In this document: positions 1-8,614 of the stretch, piece by piece
How positions within the stretch are numbered: the stretch's first letter is position 1
Layout: every line of letters begins with the position of its first letter
NCBI GenBank assembly: GCA_902651635.1
Contig: CACRSC010000008.1
Coordinates: 457,827 to 488,335, forward strand
Direction: 5' to 3'
DNA length: 30,509 nucleotides
From: Mastigamoeba balamuthi
Lineage: Eukaryota; Evosea; Mastigamoebida; Mastigamoebidae
Notes under the pieces: generated by a model
The model's database searches: none
Told to the model about the DNA's origin: nothing
Seen by the model: the letters and a program-made list of their open reading frames with translations, nothing else
Made by a program: the position numbers and the translations under genes

Positions 1-257
1 ACAGAGAAGACCATCTTCCAGATGTTTCATTCCACTTCTCGGGGCAGTGGCGACCACCCATGTGGCCAGCCCTCTGCAGGTTACACTGCGTCGAGTAGTA
101 CCTGTCACATGTTCTGCAGCGATATGGTTTGTCCTCCCCGTCCTTCCTCTCATGTACTTGACCTGCAGCTGTGTGTTTCACCTCGCCTTGCTCTCCTGTT
201 CCTGCAACATTGCCTGCTCCACTCAATTCCTTCTGCATCCCTGTCTCAGTGCGCAAA
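1..257 (-). CDS. Partial exon with a C2H2-like zinc finger, runs off the left edge
   Basis: Reading leftward, one frame is open from about 257 to the edge; a candidate ATG lies at 238-236, or the exon begins after a CAG acceptor just upstream of it. A Gly/Glu/Lys-rich stretch leads into YRCRTCDRYYSTQCNLQRAG, then HMGGRHC. The C-x2-C pair, the aromatic residue four positions after it and the Leu ten after it follow the C2H2 finger pattern. The first His is displaced (Ala-Gly-His where H is expected), so metal binding is plausible but not assured. It may be the last exon of the decayed minus-strand gene immediately upstream (360-2040) or a separate gene. DNA or RNA binding is inference only. 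Confidence 0.4.
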
Positions 258-359
258 TGATGTCAAGTGCAAATCAGCCAGCAGGCAAAATCTAGGCTGC
301 TCACCCTCAGGCTTCCGCTACACTTAGCTACACAATTATTTCCGCTATGCACTGCTACA

Positions 360-2040
360 CATACCTTTGCTGCACTGTGTAGCGGATCACCCCTGCACAT
401 GCTCCCTATGCCAATGAACTGAGAGCGTCGTCTAATGAATGATGATGATAAGTACGAAGTGAATTGAGTTTCGGTATGTAGTCCCTAAGGTCTTCGGGAG
501 ACTGCAGCATGCTCATATTGATGAGCATGATGTTGGAACAGAAGGACTTGTACAGCCCGTAGCACTGCTTCCAGCAGTCTCATATGAAGAAGTTAGTGCA
601 GCAACAATTCAGGGTCCTGGAGAACTCCATCAACACTCGTGGTAAACCTACATGAATCGAAACAGAGCAGCAGTCAAGACACACAAACAGACAGTAGTGC
701 AATGCTGAAGAGCTGAGAGTTACAGCTGTACCTTGACAGGATAGACGAGTTCGTTCCAGTTAACCACGACTGGTTTCTCAGAAATGATGGAGTACCTATC
801 CATGTTCTTTGATGCAAGCTTGATATCAGAATCCTTGGTCAGCTTTCCCACATGATGGCAGCAGTCACTGGCCCCATGTGGAGTTCGAAGTCTGAGGCAG
901 GGCAGTTGACATGGTCAGTCAGACAACCATCCATTACACACAGCATTCTTCAGGACCTTGAGCTGAGTCTTCGAGAACGAGTGCAGTTGGTTGTCCTTGT
1001 TATCCATTGACTGGATCAGCACCTTGGCCTGTAAGTAGATCTCATACGAGACTTGAATTGACTGAAACAGTTGGCAGCACTGGTCCCGGGTGAGTTTTTC
1101 AGAGGCAGCTCACCTGTAAGTTATTTAGTAATGAAATTATATCACATGTGCTAAAACCTGATGAAGCACAGTAATTCTGTCAATTTCTTCGAACTTGCTT
1201 ATCTCACAGAACAGCTTCTGCACGTTCTCTGGCTTTCAGGTCATCAGCTTGTTCACAATCAGCACGACCTTCTTGCAGTTGTTCTGGAACTTGAAGACTT
1301 TGCTGAACAGCTATAGCAAATATCCAGTGAGTTTTAGTGTCAGGCTAACAACACTCATCACTCCCTACTACCAGACTCAAGTAGCAATCTCCTTCGACAA
1401 TGACCGCACTCGTGTTGCATTCATGTTCCTCAAAAACCCATTTTTTAGAGCTTAAGTGTTTGGTTGCACAAATATAAAAAAATTGTTATTTTAGCCTATA
1501 ATTCATGCGTTTCATTAAGAAATGTATGCCAAACTCAGTAAAATGTCAGTATTTTCAAAATAAATTACAATTCAAAATGAACAAAAAGAAACCTCATACC
1601 GGGTTTCAGCTGAGTTCAGTGGACTATGGCCCTCATGGATGCCCCACCTTCTGGGATTTTGGGATTGTTTCCAAGGCTGTGATCAATGAAGATCTTCAGC
1701 AACCCCAGTTGCAGAGCGATTCCCCTTACCTCTCTCTTGATTTCAATCCTGTCATGAGGAATCTCTTCTGCTGTAGTTGGTTTGAATATGCAAGTGATAT
1801 AAATTAGTTACTGCTGGACTGCAGCACATTGGGAAATAGGAGAAGCAGCAGTCACTTGAGGTAGTTGTTCTCCGTGTCAGTGATCTTTGCCCTGCTCTCT
1901 GACATGCTCTTTTCTGTGTCCTGCTTCCTGTCATCCTCCTTTCTCTTCAATTTGTCTTTCTTCTTCTTCTTCTCCTTCATATCAATCAGCAACCTGATCA
2001 TTGACAATGGTCTCCTTTCCATCTCTACTTTACTTTCTAC
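360..2040 (-). pseudogene. Multi-exon minus-strand relic, family not recognised
   Basis: Several stretches read as real protein on the minus strand, in order: a Lys/Glu-rich charged segment (about 2036-1855); a segment beginning AEEIPHDRIEIKRE (about 1768-1590) that ends at a GTATGAG donor; a segment LFSKVFKFQNNCKKVVLIVN (about 1312-1163) entered through a TATAG acceptor and left at CAG|GTTTTAG; a long segment containing EKLTRDQCCQLF and ending VNWNELVYPVK at a GTACAG donor (about 1105-735); and a segment WKQCYGLYKSFC then SPEDLRDYIPKLNSL (about 640-420). Most are interrupted by in-frame TGA (for example at 1852-1854), and the fourth shifts frame near 900. Splice sites and frames agree with an ancestral multi-exon gene that is now broken. 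I recognise no domain. Confidence 0.45.
1137..1156. repeat. Palindrome family copy, variant
   Basis: TTATATC-ACATGT-GCTAAAA, one mismatch per arm from TTTTATC-N6-GATAAAA. It lies at the 5' end of the presumed intron between two exons of the decayed minus-strand gene. Confidence 0.4.
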
Positions 2041-2051
2041 TAGTAAATAAG

Positions 2052-2071
2052 TTTTATCATATGTGATTAAA
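2052..2071. repeat. Palindrome family copy
   Basis: TTTTATC-ATATGT-GATTAAA. The left arm matches the family consensus exactly; the right arm carries one change. It lies just upstream of the charged exon of the decayed minus-strand gene. Confidence 0.6.
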
Positions 2072-2219
2072 TATGAATAGTATAGAAGTAGTTACAGATC
2101 AAATCTATTTCATATTACAAGCAATTAATACAACAAATGTAAGTACATGATCTCTTTCTGTTTCTTCTACTCTAAATGTATTTTATGGCATTACAAGTAC
2201 TGATCCCCATCTCTCTGGG

Positions 2220-2239
2220 TTTTATCATGCATGATAAAA
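2220..2239. repeat. Palindrome family copy, perfect
   Basis: TTTTATCATGCATGATAAAA is a perfect 20-bp palindrome, the cleanest copy of the family in the window. It sits in the gap between two decayed minus-strand coding regions. Confidence 0.75.
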
Positions 2240-2280
2240 ACCGGCTGCTGATGATGCAAATCGTGACGTCACGATTTACG

Positions 2281-3480
2281 TCATCGAAATACCACAGAAA
2301 TAGAAATAGAAATAGCATCGTTTTCCGTTCTGCTACCAGTGAGGGATGAGCTCTTTCGAGCCAGGGGCGTGGGGGTAGGGGAGGGGAAAGGAGTTGTGGT
2401 GGGTGGAGGGTTGGGGGGGGGAAGCATGTTGTGGGGCTTGGGGGGTATGTTCAGGGGCGGTTCTGGGAAAACTGGTGCCAGTACTGCATCCTGTTCTTGG
2501 TTCATTTCTTTTTTTACGTATTTGTTGAATAGACTGCTTATCATGTGGTTGTGCTCGATGTTGCGGCAACATTTGATAGCTCTTTTAATGGTAATATCGT
2601 CTGGAGCCGTGGGGGCTGGTGTGTTGGGTGCTTTCCTTTATAGGTCATGACAGGGGTAGATACTGCCTCTTGTGCTGCCTGCTGTGGGATGGTCAGTTCT
2701 GGGCAGACGAGCTTGTGGGCCGAGAAGGACAGTCATTGTTGGGTTGGCTTTTTGGGTTCAGCATGAGCTGCAGATCGCATGTCATTGTCAGTCTGTTCTA
2801 TGACTGTGAAGGGTCTTAGTGTTTTTCCTGCGGGTCTGTAGCATTTGGCAGGGCAGGTGGTTCCTGGCAGTTGAAGGGGGTTTTGGGGATGTCTCCTGGT
2901 ATAAGTCTTTTTTGTGCTTCATGTGCCATTTGGTTGTCTCTGTGGCTCATGTCTTCCAGTCAGTCTCGTATTGTGGCGATCCATTCCTCCTGTATTTTTG
3001 CTGTTTTTCTGATTGTTGGTTCTTCACCCAGGCATTATACGCCAGTGTGTAGTGCATTGGGGTGGCATCTTTGTGTTTTTGGGCTTGGGCATGTGCTTAC
3101 TGTTTTATCTCAGAGGGGGATACACCTATAATATACCGAGTTTCACGTGCCACGGGGTTTGCTGTGGGCATGCCCATAGCAGTATGCAAGGAAGTCGGCT
3201 TTGGCAGTGCAGAAAGGGCACCAGGGGTCACTTCAGTGCAGTTGGATGTGGGGTGCCAGGTCATCCCACACACATCTGGGAGTCATGGCAGGTGCGTTAT
3301 TATGGGTGCGGTATGTGCCCATGAGGGCTTGGTGCCAGTGGAGGCCTCCCATGTGCTGGGCCTGTTTTCTAGTGTTTTCGTGGAGGAAGGAGGACCAGGG
3401 GATCTGCGCAATGCCCACCTTGGCCTCTTGTGCCACACAGCAGTGGAGACGCTCCGTGTGATGCTGAATACTGTATGAAT
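2281..3480 (-). pseudogene. Decayed proline-rich coding relic, minus strand
   Basis: Protein-like segments appear on the minus strand in changing frames. From the upstream end (about 3463, after a TATTCAG acceptor) there is a segment with HTERLHCCVAQEAKVGIAQI, followed after an in-frame TGA by WCPFC-x7-AYCYGHAHS, a Cys/His cluster of zinc-ribbon type. Then comes a frame with IQEEWIATIRD...LEDMSHRDNQMAHEAQKRLI, and finally a frame with AIKCCRNIEHNHMISSLF leading into a long proline run and a stop at 2281. At least three frame changes and several stops show decay. The Cys/His cluster resembles the C-terminal zinc motif of some retroelements, but I cannot assign a family. The proline run is the complement of a G-rich plus strand, so part of it may reflect composition. 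Confidence 0.35.
2366..2462 (+). other. G-rich tract with G-quadruplex potential
   Basis: About 100 bases of the plus strand are dominated by runs of three to eight G, including GTGGGGGTAGGGGAGGGG and a run of eight G near 2413. Opposite, this encodes the proline run of the minus-strand relic. Four or more G runs with short spacers meet the usual sequence criterion for an intramolecular quadruplex. Confidence 0.5.
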
Positions 3481-3693
3481 CGAAATATCTCAGAAGAGAG
3501 ATATTTAACCATTTTATAATCAATTACAGGGATCACACATACCTCTACTGGCAATTGTGCTGAGTCAGTACTCGGTGAAGTGCAAAGCTTCCTCTATATC
3601 TCTCTCTTCTTTTAATATAATGAATCTTTTTACACTTGATTTGTTCTTTCCTTTAATATCCTTAAAAATCTGTGACATCATGTTACACTTCGT

Positions 3694-3713
3694 TTTTATT
3701 GTATGTGATAAAA
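3694..3713. repeat. Palindrome family copy
   Basis: TTTTATT-GTATGT-GATAAAA. The right arm matches the consensus; the left arm has C to T at its last base. Confidence 0.6.
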
Positions 3714-3845
3714 TATAATGTATGAATGTAATTACCTACCGCATTGCTATTTATTCTGTTCTCTCTTGCCGTTCTTCTTTCTGTTTGTTTTGAAATGTTC
3801 TTTCACAATACTCTGTCCTTCTTCGTTCTTTTTCTGTTGCTTTGT

Positions 3846-3865
3846 TTTTATCACGTGCAATAAAA
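3846..3865. repeat. Palindrome family copy
   Basis: TTTTATC-ACGTGC-AATAAAA. The left arm matches the consensus; the right arm has G to A at its first base. It is 152 bp (start to start) from the neighbouring copy. Confidence 0.6.
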
Positions 3866-4203
3866 CTGATTAATAGTCTCTTTATTGCAGAGTGCCTTCA
3901 CAATGACCAGTGATGGTACAATAATGCAACTCCATTATGAACTCATACTTCAGACATTTCATAGCTCATTCTGATCACTCCAATTCGTGCTATCTACATG
4001 ACCTCGTCACTTACTAAGGTAAGACCACTTCTTTATCTGCCCTGCAGGTCGTTGAGGAGTTATGCAACTACCTCAGCACAAGAGAGAGTAAGAAAGAAGC
4101 TCGATGCCACAGCTCTCATAGAAGAGCTGGTTGCAATGTTCTTCTGTTATTGCTGTTCCCTCTCTTGCCTTCTGGATCTGTCACCCAGGGCAGTTATCAA
4201 CAT

Positions 4204-4461
4204 TTAACACTCTGGCTTCTCATAAGTCAGAGTGCAACTGCCTCCGTTCTTCACTAGCATTCTCAGCTCAAACACAATGTTTAAGGGATCACAGTATACC
4301 CCACTGACGAGCAGTGTCACGTGTTTCAGAAGCTCAAGAGCCGGTGGCCCAGCACGCAACACTTTGTACCACAGGACAGCGAGTTTGACACACTCCTTGA
4401 GAAGTGCCTCCTCGCCTGAAGCGTACCGTTGTTCCACATAATTCAATTGCGTAGTGCTGCA
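4204..4461 (-). CDS. Candidate C-terminal exon, unknown protein
   Basis: From a CTGCAG acceptor near 4461 the minus strand reads about 84 codons without a stop to a TAA at 4204. It starts TTQLNYVEQRYASGEEALL and ends LVKNGGSCTLTYEKPEC. The segment is amphipathic with leucine-rich patches (LELLKHVTLLVSGVY) and looks like real protein, but I recognise no domain. No upstream exon could be joined: the sequence between it and the protease gene has several stops. It may be the last exon of a decayed gene like its left neighbours. Confidence 0.35.
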   Translation of the reverse strand, partial: CSTTQLNYVEQRYASGEEALLKECVKLAVLWYKVLRAGPPALELLKHVTLLVSGVYCDPLNIVFELRMLVKNGGSCTLTYEKPEC

Positions 4462-4622
4462 GTATTTGTGATCAAATACTATTTCTTTGATTCATTCTGT
4501 GTTCAGGTGTCATCTTAGTTTTCCTCAGGAACAAACTTCTATGATGACCATCCCCTAACAGAAGTGGTGTCTCAGACTCTGCGCTCGTGATCAAGGCAGT
4601 TGCAGAGCCATTCACAGACTGA

Positions 4623-7600
4623 TCAGGCAGTTGGAACTGGCACCATCTCGAGAATCACGAAGACGCCAACATGGACGTCATCACAGGAAACCTTGTAGTT
4701 GGGGCCCCTCCCGACAGAGAGGTACTTTCCGCTGGGGCAGCGCAGGGCGACCTTGCCGTTGCCCATCTCGATGGCCGAAAATGCCCCCTGCATATTGGCA
4801 GCATCGAGAAAGTGGACATCGCCGCTGCTGGGGTCAACCGAGAGGAACATGCCCCTCTGGCTCTTGAACGATATCGATCCGGCAACATGGCTGTTAGCCT
4901 CGGCGGTGAAGGTCTCCCAGCCCAGGCGCTCCTTCCTGTTGGCTTGCACTGTTCCGTCCTCTTGTGCGCTGATGTACGTGCCCCATTGCGTCTTGAGGGC
5001 CACTGGGCCCAGGACGTCTGGGCGCACCACCACGATCACATTGGAACTGCTCTGACCATCTGAGCAGGTGACCTTGAAGTCAGGCTCCTTGCCGATGGAC
5101 AGGAAGCTGCCACTGAAACAGCGCAGGGCAATCTGACCACTGCCCACGTCGATGGGAACGAACGTCTCCCACGGGCCTGCCGCATCGCGGAACCGCACAT
5201 CCCCATTGTTGGGGTCCGCTGAGAGGAAGGTACCACTTTGGCCCTTGAACGATATCGAGCCGGCGACGTGATTGTTGACATCGGCTGTGAACTTCTCCCA
5301 GCCGAGAAGCTCCCTCCTGTTGGCTTGCACCGTCCCGTCGTCCTGCGCGCTGACGTATGTGCCCCAGTACGTCTGGAGCCCCACCGTGCCCCTGACTTCC
5401 AAAGGCGTGTCCCAGTGCAACACCTCGATCCACTCCCAGCCAGATGCCTCGGCACGGTCGCAGATAACCTTGTGGTCGGGACCCTCGCCGATGGAGAGGT
5501 ACTTGCCATTGAAGCAGCGCAGGGCGACCTTGCCGTTGCCCATCTCGATGGCGGTGAAAGCCTCCCACGTGTCGGCAGCATCGCGGAAGCGAACATCGCC
5601 TTTGCTGGGGTCCGCTGAGAGGAACGTGCCCCTCTGGCTCTTGAACGATATCGATCCGGCAACATGGCTGTTGGCCTCGGCGGTGAACATCTCCCACCCG
5701 AGGATCTCCCTCCTGTTTGCTTGCATTGTCCCGTCCTCCTGCGCGCTCATGTACGTGCTCCAGTACGTCTTGAGGGCCACTGGACCCCTGATATCCGGGC
5801 GCACCACCACGATCACATTGGAGCCGCCCCTCTGGTCGTCTGCGCAGGTGACCTTGAAGTCAGGCTCCTTGCCGATGGACAGGAAGCTGCCACTGAAACA
5901 GCGCAGGGCAATCTGACCACTGCCCATGTCGATGGGAACGAACGTCTCCCACGGGCCTGCCGCATCGCGGAACCGCACATCCCCATTGTTGGGGTCCGCT
6001 GAGAGGAAGGTACCACTTTGGCCCTTGAACGATATCGAGCCGGCGACGTGATTGTTGACATCGGCTGTGAACTTCTCCCAGCCGAGAAGCTCCCTCCTGT
6101 TGGCTTGCACCGTCCCGTCGTCCTGCGCGCTGACGTATGTGCCCCAGTGCGTCTGAAGCCCCACCGTGCCCCTGACTTCCACAGGCCTGTCCAAGTGCAA
6201 CACTTCGATCCACTCCCAGCCAGATGCCTCGGTACGGTCGCAGATAACCTTGTGGTCGGGACCCTCGCCGATGGAGAGGTACTTGCCATTGAAGCAGCGC
6301 AGGGCGATCCTGCCATTGCCCATGTTGATGGCGGTAAACGATTCCCACATGTCTGCAACGCTGCTGCGGAAGCGAACATCGCCATTGCTGGGATCCGCTG
6401 AGAGGAACAGGCCCTTATAGCCCTTGAGTGCCACTGTGCCGGAAACCCTACTGTGGGCCTCGACGATGAACTTCCCCGACCCGAGAAGTTCCTCCCCATT
6501 GGCCTGCACTGTCCCATCCTCCTGCGCTCTGAGGAACGTTCCCCAATAGGTCCTCAGTGCAAGTGGTCCACTGAGGTCCGTCGGCAACGGATCCTTGGCG
6601 GCCAAAGCAGCTGCGCCCCTGTACGTCGCCACGAGGCACGTGTTGCGGCCGCGACGTATCCTGAAGAAGCCGCCCTCGCCCCACTTCGCTCCCCACGAGT
6701 TCTTGATGACCCAGTAGCCCCCAGCGCTGTCCTGGCCCCACCCCACCAACAGCACCGCGTGGCTCACGCCGTCGAGGCAGTCGTCCGCTGTCGGAATGAC
6801 ATAAGAATTCGCGGAGCGCGGTACATGATGAGGGCTCCGCACTTGACTCGATAATGCCGCTCTTGTACCTGTGCAAGCTTGTAGAGTCAATGAAGACGAC
6901 TATGGGCCCGTAGTCGAGCAGCTTCTGGCCCATGGTGGCCTCGTCGAACTCGACTCCGAAGACGCTGGTGAGTTTGCCGACAGCCTTGGACTTGACGCTG
7001 TCGTAGTAGCACTGGCCATCGGCCTTGCGGTACGGGTAGTCGGCCTCGAGCACGGCCCCGAAGCCCTGCTGCGTCCAGCGTAGCACCTGGTTCATGCCGC
7101 TGTGGGCCTTCCCTCCGTGGCACCCGTGGCTCCCGCTGTCGCAGTCAACGAGGCTCTGCGGCGAGAAGCGGCGCGTCTGGCCCGTCGCCTTGTGCCACGC
7201 GGCCTCGACGCAGCCCATCGCTGCGAAGGCCCAGCACGACCCGCAACCGCCCTGGCTTTGCACGGGCGTCACGTCGGGCGACGTCCAGCTCGAGGGGATG
7301 CCACGGGACCGTCTGGTTCCAGTGTTCAGAGGCTCGTTGGGCAGCTCGAAGTCCTCGAAGTGCAGCGCGTCGAGGTTGGCATAGAGAGCCGTGAATTCGT
7401 CATGGGAGAGGTCTGCAAATTCGTTGACGGCGAAGGTGGCAGTGGGGACCTCGCGGTTGAGGCGCTCGATGTCAAGAAGTGCCTCCTGGAAGATCGCGTA
7501 GCGGCGGGCCTCTGTATGGGGCAGACGGAAGGATTTTGAGATTAGTGAAGGACCACTGCACTGTGCTGTTGGGGGAGCTCATACCTTCTGCAGGGGATGA

Positions 7601-7788
7601 GTAGGTCTTGTTGTACATGACCTTGAACTCGCCCTGACGTTATTGTAACACTGATGAGAACCCTCGACACCTGGTGTCGGCCCCACTGGAGGGCATCATA
7701 CGAATTGGCACGCGGAGTCGTTGTGGGCGCAGCCGGCGATGCCGAGAGCGACGATGGAAGACAGCACGAGTACTGTTGATGTCCTCAT
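4623..7788 (-). CDS. Secreted cathepsin L-like cysteine protease with five beta-trefoil (fascin-like) repeats
   Basis: Four exons: 7788-7702, 7633-7585, 7511-6843, 6787-4623. Introns are 68, 73 and 55 nt, all GT-AG, placed by frame and family continuity; 989 residues. Residues 1-20 form a signal peptide ([20 protein letters not shown]). About 30-110 is an I29 inhibitor propeptide, with an ERFNIN-like helix ([17 protein letters not shown]) and [15 protein letters not shown]. The C1A peptidase follows from [10 protein letters not shown]. It has oxyanion Gln132, catalytic Cys138 in CGSCWAF, His278 in [10 protein letters not shown] and Asn298 in [13 protein letters not shown], so all catalytic residues are present. 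Residues about 342-989 are five repeats of about 130 residues, each with (G)TYxSAQxDGTVQAN and FLSADPxxGDVRF, the pattern of fascin-like beta-trefoils. Cathepsin L proteins usually end near residue 330, so two thirds of this protein is an added, possibly ligand-binding, tail. Without the 55-nt intron at 6842-6788 the gene would look frameshifted. Confidence 0.9.
5090..6325. repeat. 780-bp tandem duplication inside the protease gene
   Basis: The stretch from about 5090 to 5545 recurs almost base for base 780 bp later (about 5870-6325). Runs of 60 or more identical bases occur, for example 5221-5280 against 6001-6060 and 5461-5520 against 6241-6300. The unit equals two trefoil repeats, so repeats 2-3 and 4-5 arose by duplicating a pair, or are kept alike by gene conversion. 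Silent sites are conserved as well, which points to recent exchange. Confidence 0.85.
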
Positions 7789-8239
7789 AGTATGTGCCTG
7801 TGATACCGCAAATACTGAAGTGAAGGAAGCCCGGGGACAACGATCCCCTTGCACCGAATTTCCACTTCATGACGTGTGAATTGTTCTTGCTGCTGCATGT
7901 TCTGAGAAAACCTTGTTCTTGGAGAAGATGCAGGACGTGGAACGAAGTTTGATTCAATTCATCATAGATTAATGGCCTCCGGGTTTTCTTGGCGGAAGGC
8001 GTCGCTCCTACCCATATCTCTCTCTCTCTCTCTCTGAATGCAAGTGTGGGCACTTGGGCCCCGAAAGGGGACTACCTATTGGTTCGGCAGTCTCGTATGC
8101 CGTGCTCTTTGCAGAAATCCTCTGAGGTATACCATGTTTCTTCTTACTTTCTTGCCCCCCGGTAATGAAAACAACCTGCAAACAACATACACGTATTGAA
8201 ATGGAAATTCGGAGCTGAGAAGAGCTAGGGCGAGGGCGG
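7789..8239. other. Upstream region of the protease gene, no gene seen
   Basis: No convincing coding frame. It contains a (TC)n run and a short inverted similarity: the bases around 7856 (complement of GAAGTGGAAATTCGG) recur directly as GAAATGGAAATTCGG near 8200, next to the inverted protease fragment. Part of the protease 5' flank may therefore have been copied together with the pseudogene. Confidence 0.4.
8017..8035. repeat. (TC)n microsatellite
   Basis: About nine and a half TC units in the 5' flank of the protease gene, roughly 230 bp upstream of its start codon. Confidence 0.85.
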
Positions 8240-8580
8240 GTCGTGTTGGGCCTTCGCTGTAATGGGCTGTTTCGAGGCTGCGTGGCACAAGGCGACGGGC
8301 CAGCGGTCGCGCTCTCCGCGCAGAGCCTCGTGGACTGCGACGTGGACAACCCTGGCTACGCCGGGGGGGAGGGGGGTCCTTGAGCTGTGCTCCTGGTGAA
8401 GCGCTGGACTCAGCAAGGGGCGGTGCAGTCGAGCTCAGAGCAACTATCCGCACGTCGGGGCAAAGGGCGCGCCGCTGTGCTATGGTTTGACGAAGGCACT
8501 ATGGACCAGAAGCTTCTCAGGTGCGGACCGTCTGTTGTCCAAATCAACTCGGGCAGCCTCGTCGACACTGGGCGCCAATT
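8240..8580 (+). pseudogene. Broken, inverted copy of the cysteine protease exon 3
   Basis: On the plus strand, opposite to the intact gene, pieces of the same protease can be read in three frames: [20 protein letters not shown], then ALSAQSLVDCDVDNPGYAGG after a frameshift, then VKRWTQQG, a short NYPHVGAKGAPLCYG, and FDEGTMDQKLLRCGPSVVQI. These align in order to the intact gene ([73 protein letters not shown]). The His/Asn half and the trefoils are missing. It is an inverted partial duplicate, non-functional, abutting the stop codon of the ankyrin gene. Confidence 0.8.
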
Positions 8581-8614
8581 GAAAGTTCAACAATGATGTG
8601 ATTGAAGCTCTCAT

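Larger units (their letters stand above)
3481..4200. other. AT-rich stretch with two palindromes, no secure gene
   Basis: T-rich on the plus strand, with two copies of the 20-bp palindrome and no open frame I trust. A plus-strand reading with MTSSLTK, a GTAAGACC donor, a CTGCAG acceptor and ELCNYLSTRESKK (about 3998-4130) could be a short exon pair, but it has no homologue I recognise. Confidence 0.3.

Noticed and set aside
6788-6842. Frameshift in the protease gene between the Cys and His halves
   Set aside because: A 55-nt GTGCGG...GACAG intron joins IIES to [12 protein letters not shown] in frame and restores the family's normal spacing.
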